NCBI GenBank assembly: GCA_002508425.1
Contig: DAKU01000021.1
Coordinates: 1 to 6,142, forward strand
Direction of reading: 5' to 3'
DNA length: 6,142 nt
Source: Methanosarcinaceae archaeon UBA470
GTDB lineage: Archaea > Halobacteriota > Methanosarcinia > Methanosarcinales > Methanosarcinaceae
Of the stretch, positions 1 to 5,731 are shown piece by piece (the stretch's first letter is position 1; the number at the start of each line of letters is the position of its first letter). A program made the position numbers and the translations under genes. The notes below the pieces were generated by a model. That model did not search any database, had not been told where the DNA came from, and saw nothing but the letters and a program-made list of their open reading frames with translations.

Positions 1-36
1 ATTCTGTCCTCTGCAATTACCATGTAAATTTTGACT

Positions 37-129
37 TTATGGGAATGAGGCTCCTTCATTTCTTACAAGAGGAATCTCAAATGCCGAGGATTTACCTACC
101 GTTATCTCATCCAGATTTTGAGCAATATA
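37..129 (-). other. In-frame open extension after the permease stop
   Basis: After the TAA at 130-132 the permease frame continues without a stop for 30 codons to a second TAA at 37-39. The implied peptide contains AQNLDEITVGKSSAFEIPL, a balanced composition that does not look like random AT-rich sequence. The opposite strand is also open here from the window edge to about 170, so either reading could be chance. No start codon, ribosome binding site or terminator hairpin was seen in bases 1-129. It may be a decayed tail, the end of another broken gene, or nothing. Confidence 0.2.
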
Positions 130-1020
130 TTACACATTTTCATTTGCTGCCAAGGGTACATTCCTGACAGACGCCAATGCAGCTCCCAACAGAATGAACA
201 AACACCCAGCCATTGTATTAAAGAAGATAGGGGTATGCAAAAGTACATGGTCGAAGAAAATAACGCTTACTGGTTCCATAAGGGCAATTATGCTGCTTGT
301 CTGGGCTGGCAGTTTGGATATCCCCTTGATATATAGTATCGAAGCAACTGCTGTGTTTACAAATGCAAAAAGCACGATCACTGTCATATTTTCTACAAGT
401 GAAGGCAGAGTAACGTCAAATGCAGCAGGAGCAAGCATCAATATGCCAATGAAAGTTGACCAGAATAACTGTGCAGGGCCTGTATAATCATCCTTTAGGT
501 ACCTTACAGTGATGATAACTCCCGCAAAACACATGCCAGAAACAATGCCTGCAATGATTCCTATGAAGTTTTTTTCTCCAAAATTCAGCTGTGATGCCAT
601 GCCAGCAGGATCAACTATGAACAGAATGCCTGTCAAAGATAACAATAATGCAACTATTCCTTCTATCCTGACCTTTTCCTTTAGGAACGCTGGCGAAAGC
701 AATGTTACGTACATGGGAGCTGTGTAAAGCAGAAGTATCGCAACAGATAAAGTAGTGTACTGAATGCATATAAAATACGCAAAGATAGTGAATGTGTTGA
801 ACAGTCCCAGCAGCAATAGATAACTTTTTCTCTTTGTAGGCCGAAGTATTTTTATACCGCCGGTCATCAAAAAATAAAGAGCAAGGAAAATGATCCCTGC
901 AAAATGCTTGTAGAAAATAATACTGCCTGTGGACATCCCATGTATGTTTGCAAGGAATATGCCCACCATTCCAAAGAGGATGCTGCCACTGATCAGTTCA
1001 AGATATGCTTTTTGGGACAT
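130..1020 (-). CDS. DMT-superfamily (EamA) permease
   Basis: Integral membrane transporter of 296 aa, the usual length for the ten-helix EamA family of the drug/metabolite transporter superfamily, which exports or imports small metabolites. The protein is almost wholly hydrophobic with short charged loops. Two EamA repeats are visible, roughly residues 7-136 and 150-286. Repeat 1 ends with TAPMYVTLLSPAFLKEKV and a following helix; repeat 2 has the matching LMEPVSVIFFDHVLLHT followed by a final helix. The substrate cannot be read from the sequence. The ATG at 1020 is kept because the first helix starts only a few residues later. No Shine-Dalgarno sequence precedes it, and a TATA-like stretch lies too close to serve this start, so translation from the upstream helicase transcript (39-nt gap) is likely. 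After the TAA the same frame stays open for 30 more codons (see findings). Confidence 0.9.
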   Translation of the reverse strand: MSQKAYLELISGSILFGMVGIFLANIHGMSTGSIIFYKHFAGIIFLALYFLMTGGIKILRPTKRKSYLLLLGLFNTFTIFAYFICIQYTTLSVAILLLYTAPMYVTLLSPAFLKEKVRIEGIVALLLSLTGILFIVDPAGMASQLNFGEKNFIGIIAGIVSGMCFAGVIITVRYLKDDYTGPAQLFWSTFIGILMLAPAAFDVTLPSLVENMTVIVLFAFVNTAVASILYIKGISKLPAQTSSIIALMEPVSVIFFDHVLLHTPIFFNTMAGCLFILLGAALASVRNVPLAANENV

Positions 1021-1059
1021 GTTTATATATACATCGAATTCAGTTTGATGTGTATCCAG

Positions 1060-2688
1060 TTATCCCTTCCTGTTTTCCCTTACATTACTGTTCATTGCTA
1101 GCTCCACAAAGGGCCGGTTTCTTTTTCTCATCTCTGCAAATCTTTTGAGCAGCATATCAGCCTGATTTTGGGGAACTGTGACAAAAGAGAACTTTGAGAA
1201 AACTTCAATGGTCTCAAGTTCCAGATCATTTATCCCGGATTCCCTGCTGAGGAAATCTGGCATTTTTTCAGGAGTCATGCCTTCATACTCTCCTATGGCT
1301 ACAAAAAGCCGTATCTTTCCCTTATCATTTTTAGAAATACCGGCATCCAATTCAGGATAATGCTCTTCCTTCAAAGTGTTCTGGAAATAATATTTAAGGA
1401 GGGATGCGACCACAGCATTTGCTTGTTGTCTGTCCATCAATTCATTTGCCATCTTCAAGAAATCCTGGTACTCTCCAGATCTGATTATCTGTCCTACATC
1501 CCTTTTAAAATTTTTAGTACGGACAGTAACAACCTCTTTTGCAGATGGTATTTTTTCCTGCCTGACCTCAGCATTTGCAGCCCTTACGAACGATTCAAAC
1601 CTTCTTGAATCGGCCGGAGTAATGAAAGTGATTGCAGTACCCTGTTTTCCTGCTCTGCCTGTACGGCCTATCCTGTGAATATACGACTCTGCATCCTGCG
1701 GTAATGAATAATTAATCACATGTGTGAGTTCTACCACATCGATTCCCCTTGCAGCTACATCTGTGGCCACAAGAATATTGAGTCCCTTATTTCTGAATTT
1801 TTTAAGGATATTTTCTCTTTGGTCCTGAGTAAGGTCCCCATTAAGAGCGTCAGCGGCATAGCCTCTTTCACCAAGCTTCTGTGAGATCTCAAGGGTATCG
1901 CTTTTAGTATTACAGAAAATAAGTCCGTAAAAACCATCAGTGATATCTATCAGCCTGCACAGAGCTTCGAATTTTTGATATTCTGCAAGCTCATAATAAA
2001 CTTGATCAGTGAACTCCGCAATAAGGTCTTCCTGAGACACTGAAACATAGTCATGGTTTCGCATGTGCTTTTTAGCGAGTTTGAGGATAGGCGTGGGCAT
2101 AGTTGCTGAGAACAGCAGCATTTGTTTGTTCTCATTTGTACTCTTGAAGATCTCCTTCACATCTTCTATGAAACCCATGTTAAGCATCTCATCGGCTTCG
2201 TCAAGTACAAGATAGGAGATAGAGTCCAGTTTTATGTTCCCTTTTTGCAGGTGATCGATGATCCTTCCCGGAGTACCTACTATTATGTCGGTACCGGATG
2301 TTAATGTCTTTAGCTGCTGTTTGATAGGTTGGCCACCGTACAAAGCCACGATGGTTATGTTTTTATCTCCTTTGAGAGACTCAAGTTCTTCAGATACCTG
2401 AAGTGCCAGCTCTCTTGTGGGTGTTAAGACTAAAACCTGTATGGAGCCTTTATTCTCAGTCAATTTCTCTATGATGGGAATGCCAAATGCAGCAGTCTTT
2501 CCGGTGCCGGTTTGCGCCTGGCCGATGATATCACGGTCTCCCTTCATAAGGAGGGGGATCACATGTACCTGGATAGGAGTGGGTTTGAAGAAACCTTTTT
2601 TTTCCAGAACGTCTAACATGCCCTGGGATATATTGAATGCTTTGAAATTTTCAAATTTTGTCATATACTCACTTTGATCCTGCAACAT
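1060..2688 (-). CDS. deaD: DEAD-box RNA helicase, DeaD/DbpA type
   Basis: ATP-dependent RNA helicase (542 aa) that unwinds short RNA duplexes, relevant to ribosome assembly and mRNA structure in the cytoplasm. All superfamily-2 motifs are intact: Q motif ending PTPIQ at 36-40, motif I AQTGTGKT 58-65, Ia PTRELAL 90-96, Ib TPGR 139-142, II DEAD 163-166, III SAT 194-196, IV IFCNT 257-261, V ATDVAARGID 308-317, VI HRIGRTGRAG 338-347. Residues about 458-525 (IRLFVAIGEYEGMTPEKM onward) match the DbpA-type RRM-like RNA-binding domain, so this is a bacterial-style DeaD rather than a minimal eIF4A-like helicase. Start choice is uncertain. The ATG at 2688 has no clear ribosome site, whereas an in-frame ATG at 2664 (residue 9) follows AGTGAG and lies right before the conserved FENFKAFNIS. 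In Methanococcoides the DeaD homologue is cold-induced with a long leader. A TATA box at 2780-2788 implies a leader of about 65-90 nt here. Confidence 0.96.
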   Translation of the reverse strand: MLQDQSEYMTKFENFKAFNISQGMLDVLEKKGFFKPTPIQVHVIPLLMKGDRDIIGQAQTGTGKTAAFGIPIIEKLTENKGSIQVLVLTPTRELALQVSEELESLKGDKNITIVALYGGQPIKQQLKTLTSGTDIIVGTPGRIIDHLQKGNIKLDSISYLVLDEADEMLNMGFIEDVKEIFKSTNENKQMLLFSATMPTPILKLAKKHMRNHDYVSVSQEDLIAEFTDQVYYELAEYQKFEALCRLIDITDGFYGLIFCNTKSDTLEISQKLGERGYAADALNGDLTQDQRENILKKFRNKGLNILVATDVAARGIDVVELTHVINYSLPQDAESYIHRIGRTGRAGKQGTAITFITPADSRRFESFVRAANAEVRQEKIPSAKEVVTVRTKNFKRDVGQIIRSGEYQDFLKMANELMDRQQANAVVASLLKYYFQNTLKEEHYPELDAGISKNDKGKIRLFVAIGEYEGMTPEKMPDFLSRESGINDLELETIEVFSKFSFVTVPQNQADMLLKRFAEMRKRNRPFVELAMNSNVRENRKG

Positions 2689-2779
2689 TTCTCGAATGCA
2701 AACCCACTGCTATGTAATAGATAAGGGGATAAGCAAAACTACGTTATTGCTTTAGATGTGTAGAATAATAGAACTCATG

Positions 2780-2788
2780 TATATAAAG
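2780..2788 (-). promoter_or_regulatory. TATA box of the helicase gene
   Basis: Minus-strand CTTTATATA matches the methanogen TATA consensus. Transcription would start near 2755, giving a leader of about 65 nt to the ATG at 2688 or about 90 nt to the ATG at 2664. The leader is AT-rich with a GC patch around 2713-2718. Confidence 0.6.
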
Positions 2789-2811
2789 TAGCCTCGAAAA
2801 AATGCATGAAC

Positions 2812-2850
2812 AAAAAACAAAATGAGGAGGTTTTACTCCCTTATAAAAAA
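2812..2850 (-). terminator. Terminator after the small basic-protein gene
   Basis: Read on the minus strand, a short hairpin (GGAG 2836-2839 with CTCC 2826-2829) is followed by T4 and T6 tracts (2819-2822, 2812-2817). Another T6 tract at 2845-2850 precedes it. Archaeal RNA polymerase terminates at T tracts, so this probably separates the small gene from the helicase promoter. Confidence 0.5.
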
Positions 2851-2867
2851 CAGATTATTGAATCTAC

Positions 2868-2984
2868 TTATTTCTTTTTCTGGCCTTTAGCAGGTGCCTT
2901 TGCAGCTCCTTTTGCTGGTTCAGGTGCTTTCGCTCCCTTCTCTGGGGCCTTTGCTCCCTTCTTCTGCTCTTCTTTCTTTGCCAT
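2868..2984 (-). CDS. Small Lys/Ala/Pro-rich basic protein (38 aa)
   Basis: No family recognised. The 38-aa product starts MAKKEEQKK and ends GQKKK. It contains 13 lysines against 4 acidic residues, with Ala, Gly and Pro making up nearly all the rest and no aromatic or large hydrophobic residue. A KGAKAPE unit occurs twice in tandem and a degenerate third copy (AKGAAKAP) follows. Such a peptide is disordered and resembles histone-H1-like or ribosomal-protein tails, so nucleic-acid binding is a reasonable inference but unproven. The start is fixed by a perfect GGAGGTGA at 2990-2997, five nt upstream. A competing ATG at 2988 lies too close to that site and is out of frame. It has its own TATA box and T-rich terminator, so it is probably a monocistronic, well-translated gene just upstream of the helicase. 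The opposite strand holds only a Phe/Ala-rich shadow frame. Confidence 0.78.
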   Translation of the reverse strand: MAKKEEQKKGAKAPEKGAKAPEPAKGAAKAPAKGQKKK

Positions 2985-2989
2985 TCATC

Positions 2990-2997
2990 TCACCTCC
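2990..2997 (-). promoter_or_regulatory. Perfect Shine-Dalgarno of the small basic protein
   Basis: GGAGGTGA on the minus strand is fully complementary to the 3' end of archaeal 16S rRNA and lies 5 nt from the ATG at 2984. It is the strongest ribosome binding site in the window and is the main proof that this short frame is a gene. Confidence 0.85.
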
Positions 2998-3068
2998 AAC
3001 TGGAGAAATACCATTTTGCCCATTACATGATATTTTGAGGCAATTCAACAGGCTGTACAAGGCTCTTA

Positions 3069-3084
3069 GCAGTATTTATACTGC
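3069..3084 (-). promoter_or_regulatory. TATA box inside a 16-bp palindrome
   Basis: GCAGTAT-TT-ATACTGC is a perfect inverted repeat with 7-bp arms. Its centre on the minus strand reads GTATAAATAC, a TATA box placed to start transcription near 3050 and give a leader of about 65 nt for the small basic-protein gene. A dimeric repressor bound here would block TBP. Confidence 0.5.
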
Positions 3085-3177
3085 ATTCAGCATTTAAAGC
3101 CATTAGCAGACTTTATAGATTGATATAACTTATATTTGATTCTAGTTATCCAATCCATAATCTTGTGTACTTTCAAT

Positions 3178-3186
3178 ATATATAAA
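3178..3186 (-). promoter_or_regulatory. Second upstream TATA-like box
   Basis: Minus-strand TTTATATAT is close to the methanogen consensus. It could be a distal promoter of the small basic-protein gene (leader about 170 nt) or of an unseen short RNA; no ORF directly follows it. Confidence 0.35.
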
Positions 3187-3306
3187 ACTACCGTATTATT
3201 CCTATTTTCAATATCTAAGTTTCCTTTGACTTTAAAATACACTTAAAAATAAAAGTTCAAAGTATTATCTGCTTTAAATAATTTTGACTTTTTCGAAGTA
3301 ACCTGA

Positions 3307-3318
3307 AATTGGCCAATT
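3307..3318. repeat. 12-bp perfect palindrome
   Basis: AATTGGCCAATT is self-complementary over all 12 bases. It lies beside the 7-T tract that probably ends larA transcripts. It may be a protein-binding site or chance in AT-rich DNA. Confidence 0.35.
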
Positions 3319-3360
3319 AAAAAAATCGATAGGAATTGCCATTTTCTCAAGAACTGAGAA
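3319..3360 (-). terminator. Probable larA terminator
   Basis: On the minus strand a hairpin (TTCTCA 3344-3349 pairing with TGAGAA 3355-3360, 5-nt loop) lies 15 nt after the larA stop. A T7 tract (3319-3325) follows about 18 nt later. The spacing is loose, so the T tract may be the effective signal. Confidence 0.45.
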
Positions 3361-3375
3361 ATCAGGTAAGTTCCG

Positions 3376-4626
3376 TCATTTTACAAGAGGCACTGTAAGG
3401 CTACCCTGTGGCAGAATTACAGCATAAGGCTCTTTGCCTGCAGCGCGGGTGGCAGCTATAGCCTTGTCGAAAGTTTCTTGCAGATTCGTGTGAGGCTTAA
3501 GTCTTGCCTTTTTTAAGGTATCAGTGTCAAGGTCTGAAACAGCCCACATCTGTGCATGCATTCCTATCTGTACCATCTTTGCAGCTTTATGGTAACCAAG
3601 CTTATAGCCTTCAGATATTTTCTGCATCACATCTTCGGAAGTCTGGGCGCAGCAAAGCAGTTTAAGGAAAGTGTCATCTCCTATTCCATCCCTGCATTTG
3701 GAAACAAGTATTATTATACCACCGTGTTCTAGTGCAAGCTTGCCGTTTTCCAGGGCTTTCTGGGACTGGTATAGGTCGATGTCCATGGGATATGGAGCTA
3801 CGGTGAGCACAATGTTTCCTCTCCTGTTACACGATGGACAGAAAACCTCATTTGCTTTTTTCACTGCCAATTCAAACGATAGTTTGAGATCTCCAGCAAT
3901 CATTGCATATAATCCATGATCTGCTGTCAGTACGGTTTGTATGGAAAATACATGTAAGTCTTTCAACACCTTCATGGCATCTTCCATATCCTCAGCTACC
4001 GGATTTCCCTGCAGAGCAAGTGGTGCAGCCATATCGGAAAGGGCATGCATATGATTCATTTCTATGGTTCTGTAGGCAGCAACCCCCGGAAGGAAGGATT
4101 TTCTACCGCCGGTATAACCTGCAAAATAATGTGGTTCCACACTTCCTATTACCAGGATGTTCTTCGTTTCTGTGACAAGTCTATTTAGATACATCTCTGT
4201 CCCATTGCTTGATTCTCCGAGGTATATCATATCTTCATCCTTGCGTGCATCATGCACGTGTATCTTGTTTCGGAATTCGTCAAGGAACTCAGCAAAAATA
4301 TATCTCAGTTCTTCTTCTGTGGGTCCTCTGTGTGCTCCGGTGGCTATAAGGAATTTTACGTCTGGATGATCTTTTAAAAGAGGATAGAGTTCTTTCAGCA
4401 CCTTTGAGGTAGGGGTAGGCCTGGTAGCATCGTTCACAAGGATCAGTAATTTATTGCTCTTGCGTGCAAAAATGGCAAAAGATTCCATTCCTATGGGCTC
4501 TTCCAGTGCCTGTTTTATAATTTTGGATTCATTGCCGACTTTTACATTGTTCGGAACAATGATCTCATGAGGAACGGTAACATCCAGGTCAACATATTCC
4601 TGGCCATAAGGTATCTTTATTTTAAT
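3376..4626 (-). CDS. larA: LarA-family nickel-pincer racemase/epimerase, ATT start
   Basis: Member of the lactate racemase LarA family, which interconverts 2-hydroxyacid stereoisomers with a nickel pincer cofactor bound covalently to a lysine. From ATT at 4626 the protein is 416 aa, close to Lactiplantibacillus LarA (about 424). Family residues are present: DATRP at 66-70, His99 in ATGAHR, His166 and Lys176 in EPHYFAGYTGGRKSFLPG (cofactor lysine), His192 in NHMHA. The first ATG (4488) would remove 46 residues, although that region (IKIPYG, VTVP, EEPIG) plainly matches the family's N-terminal part. No ATG, GTG or TTG lies in frame between there and an upstream stop. ATT at 4626 is followed by AAA ATA AAG ATA CCT, where MKIKIPYG would be expected, and is preceded by AAGGAG (4635-4640). 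The substrate is unknown and no larB, larC or larE neighbour is in view. Placement of the start is inference; the family is firm. Confidence 0.85.
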   Translation of the reverse strand: MKIKIPYGQEYVDLDVTVPHEIIVPNNVKVGNESKIIKQALEEPIGMESFAIFARKSNKLLILVNDATRPTPTSKVLKELYPLLKDHPDVKFLIATGAHRGPTEEELRYIFAEFLDEFRNKIHVHDARKDEDMIYLGESSNGTEMYLNRLVTETKNILVIGSVEPHYFAGYTGGRKSFLPGVAAYRTIEMNHMHALSDMAAPLALQGNPVAEDMEDAMKVLKDLHVFSIQTVLTADHGLYAMIAGDLKLSFELAVKKANEVFCPSCNRRGNIVLTVAPYPMDIDLYQSQKALENGKLALEHGGIIILVSKCRDGIGDDTFLKLLCCAQTSEDVMQKISEGYKLGYHKAAKMVQIGMHAQMWAVSDLDTDTLKKARLKPHTNLQETFDKAIAATRAAGKEPYAVILPQGSLTVPLVK

Positions 4627-4634
4627 GAGAACCT

Positions 4635-4640
4635 CTCCTT
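4635..4640 (-). promoter_or_regulatory. Shine-Dalgarno deciding the larA start
   Basis: Minus-strand AAGGAG lies 8 nt from the ATT at 4626. No comparable site precedes the first ATG at 4488 (the upstream bases there are GAGCCCATAGGA). This supports initiation 46 codons above the ATG. Confidence 0.65.
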
Positions 4641-4763
4641 GGTTGATATATATAGATATATTGTTTGAAATAGTGGTTTTTAATTAGATGAAAGAATAAG
4701 TTTCCCTGTCGCATAAGCAAGAGGACTTATTTAACTATTGCCAGCCTGTTTATGCGTTCAACT

Positions 4764-4786
4764 TATATAGTTTAGTCCACTATATA
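4764..4786. repeat. Inverted TATA-like repeat in the divergent region
   Basis: TATATAG (4764-4770) and CTATATA (4780-4786) are perfect 7-bp inverted arms with a 9-bp spacer. Each arm resembles a TATA box, so this could be a bidirectional promoter, an operator with roughly one-and-a-half-turn half-site spacing, or AT-rich coincidence. Confidence 0.4.
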
Positions 4787-4910
4787 TAATAGCAGAGTAA
4801 AGTTGTATAATTATCATTGGATTTACTTTTTCTAAATGTAATGTATGGTTTTGTTCTGAAGGCGACTAAGCTCAGAAGTTTTTATAGGCAATGTTTTTGA
4901 AGTATTTTTG

Positions 4911-4920
4911 ACAGGCCTGT
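4911..4920. repeat. 10-bp palindrome upstream of the aIF1A TATA box
   Basis: ACAGGCCTGT is a perfect palindrome ending about 11 bp before the TATA box at 4931-4941, a position typical of activator or repressor sites next to the BRE. Confidence 0.35.
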
Positions 4921-4930
4921 AACCCTTCTT

Positions 4931-4941
4931 ACTATATATTA
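4931..4941 (+). promoter_or_regulatory. TATA box of aIF1A
   Basis: ACTATATATTA on the plus strand would start transcription near 4961 and give a leader of about 26 nt that includes the AGGTGG ribosome site. Confidence 0.55.
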
Positions 4942-4973
4942 GAGCGTAGTGCTATTTGATATAAATACAAAAA

Positions 4974-4979
4974 AGGTGG
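4974..4979 (+). promoter_or_regulatory. Shine-Dalgarno of aIF1A
   Basis: AGGTGG lies 7 nt before the TTG at 4987. It fixes the TTG as start; the nearest in-frame ATG is far inside the conserved OB fold. Confidence 0.7.
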
Positions 4980-4986
4980 AATTAGT

Positions 4987-5325
4987 TTGGCAAATTATAG
5001 AAGCAATACCAGGAAGAAAAATTCGCAGAGTGGAAGTAGCAGTCCGGACCAGGTCTTCAAAGTGCGCACCCCTCGCGAACGGGATAATGAACTATTTGCT
5101 ACAGTTTCCAGCTTGCTTGGAGCTAACCGGGTAAGACTGCAATGTATGGATGGAATTGTACGCATGGGGAGAATCCCAGGATCCAAGAAAAAAAGTATGT
5201 GGGTAAAAGAAGGAGATCTGGTCATTGCTACTCCATGGGAAATACAGAATTCAAAAGCCGATGTTATCTGGAAATACACAAGGCCACAGGTAGACTGGCT
5301 TTCACGTAAAGGCTTCCTAAAATAA
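4987..5325 (+). CDS. Archaeal translation initiation factor aIF1A (eIF1A homologue)
   Basis: Small cytoplasmic factor of 112 aa that binds the A site of the 30S subunit, helping to place initiator Met-tRNA and prevent premature elongator tRNA entry. The S1-like OB fold spans about residues 27-100, with family signatures RVRLQCMDG, RMGRIPGSKKKSMWVKEGD, VIATPWE and the C-terminal VIWKYTRPQVDWLSRKGFL. Ahead of the fold is a basic, Ser/Asn-rich tail (residues 2-22, RSNTRKKNSQSGSSS). Such a tail is normally flexible and contacts the decoding site. Translation starts at TTG, chosen from the upstream AGGTGG and because MANYR is a typical N-terminus. The gene has its own TATA box and a hairpin terminator immediately after the TAA, so it is probably monocistronic. 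Archaeal IF1A genes are often named eif1A or infA; I leave the symbol blank. Confidence 0.96.
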   Translation: MANYRSNTRKKNSQSGSSSPDQVFKVRTPRERDNELFATVSSLLGANRVRLQCMDGIVRMGRIPGSKKKSMWVKEGDLVIATPWEIQNSKADVIWKYTRPQVDWLSRKGFLK

Positions 5326-5365
5326 CACTGAGCAAATGCTCAGGTTACACTTACAATTATTTTTT
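5323..5365 (+). terminator. aIF1A hairpin/T-run terminator
   Basis: TAAC(A)CTGAGC (5323-5333) pairs with GCTCAGGTTA (5338-5347) around an AAAT loop, giving ten base pairs with one bulged A. It overlaps the stop codon and is followed by T6 at 5360-5365. Confidence 0.7.
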
Positions 5366-5398
5366 ATCATTCTTGTTTTAATCAAGCGCATCATCTCT

Positions 5399-5427
5399 AT
5401 CTATAACATTGAAATAAATGTATAGAT
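5399..5427. repeat. Inverted repeat upstream of the AbrB-like ORF
   Basis: ATCTATAACATT (5399-5410) is the reverse complement of AATGTATAGAT (5417-5427) apart from one extra A, with a 6-bp spacer. It ends 4 nt before the first possible ATG (5432) of the AbrB-like frame, the place where self-repressing AbrB/MazE proteins bind. Confidence 0.45.
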
Positions 5428-5440
5428 TAAGATGGTTTTC

Positions 5441-5545
5441 ATGTCCAAAGTAAAGGTTCAGAAAAGCGCAGGAAGGTTAAATATAATCCTTCCTAAAAGT
5501 ATTTCAGATATGAAAGGCTGGAAGAAAGGAACCGAATTTCAATAG
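5441..5545 (+). pseudogene. Truncated AbrB/SpoVT-type DNA-binding protein
   Basis: The 34-codon frame begins MSKVKVQKSAGRLNIILPKS and continues to MKGWKKGTEFQ. It is a clear match to the first half of the swapped-hairpin AbrB/SpoVT/MazE domain: strand, conserved LPK, short helix, then GWKKGTE. The full domain needs about 45-50 residues, and here the last strands are missing because a TAG follows directly. The codon three positions earlier (5432) is also an in-frame ATG. No good ribosome site is visible. After the TAG the same frame soon meets a second TAG. The -1 frame (from 5539) stays open to 5658, reading SIDTAVVSELLNARG, but does not resemble the missing strands. All intact genes here end in TAA. 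A decayed transcription regulator or antitoxin remnant is the best call; a functional mini-protein is less likely. Confidence 0.6.
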
Positions 5546-5700
5546 ATACAGCCGTAGTTTCTGAGTTATTGAATGCTAGGGGCTGTAAATCATCAAAACG
5601 TCTACCCAATAGTACAATCAATATAAATTTACTACATAACCTGTGCAATTATATGTAGTTACCTAGAATTATCTAATAATATCCTTCTAGATACTTATTA

Positions 5701-5718
5701 TCTTTTATTGATAAAAGA
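5701..5718 (-). terminator. Perfect hairpin downstream of the TRAM gene
   Basis: TCTTTTAT-TG-ATAAAAGA is an 8-bp perfect inverted repeat, 58 nt past the TRAM stop on the minus strand. The T-rich tract CTCTTTTCTTTTATC runs through its first arm. It may be a back-up terminator; with only a 2-nt loop the inner pairs would open. Confidence 0.45.
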
Positions 5719-5731
5719 AAAGAGATAAGGA

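Larger units (their letters stand above)
2985..3375. other. Gene-poor AT-rich intergenic region
   Basis: This stretch of 391 bases lies between the small basic-protein gene and larA. It holds the small gene's promoter elements, a 12-bp perfect palindrome and the probable larA terminator. Both strands were read for short ORFs. Only a 22-codon minus-strand frame (3274-3342) with a weak upstream site appears, and it is not supported. No tRNA or recognisable riboswitch fold was seen. Confidence 0.6.
4641..4986. other. Divergent intergenic region between larA and aIF1A
   Basis: AT-rich non-coding DNA carrying the promoters of both genes. TATA-like elements occur on both strands (4645-4653 minus, about 4676-4686 minus, 4931-4941 plus), and two symmetric elements lie at 4764-4786 and 4911-4920. 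Short frames starting at the ATGs here stop within a few codons. No structured RNA was recognised. Confidence 0.55.

Noticed and set aside
1023..1034. TATA-like sequence directly upstream of the permease ATG
   Set aside because: It ends only a few bases from the ATG, so transcripts would start inside the gene past the first helix; cotranscription with the helicase is more likely.
2806..3030. Plus-strand Phe/Ala-rich ORF opposite the small basic gene
   Set aside because: It is the antisense shadow of the Lys/Ala/Pro repeats on the minus strand, which carry the perfect ribosome binding site.
3274..3342. Minus-strand 22-codon ORF (begins MAIPIDFFN) after larA
   Set aside because: Weak ribosome site, it runs through the T7 terminator tract, and it has no sequence features of a known small protein.
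4157..4369. Plus-strand ORFs antisense to larA and to the helicase
   Set aside because: Low-complexity Ser/Leu/Phe-rich shadows of well-conserved minus-strand proteins without ribosome sites.
4995..5279. Minus-strand 94-codon ORF opposite aIF1A
   Set aside because: aIF1A is conserved throughout on the plus strand; the opposite frame is a shadow.
5543..5556. TAG codons in the AbrB-like frame read as pyrrolysine, as used by Methanosarcinaceae
   Set aside because: A second TAG follows four codons later and a TGA soon after, with no plausible protein between them; truncation or frameshift is simpler.
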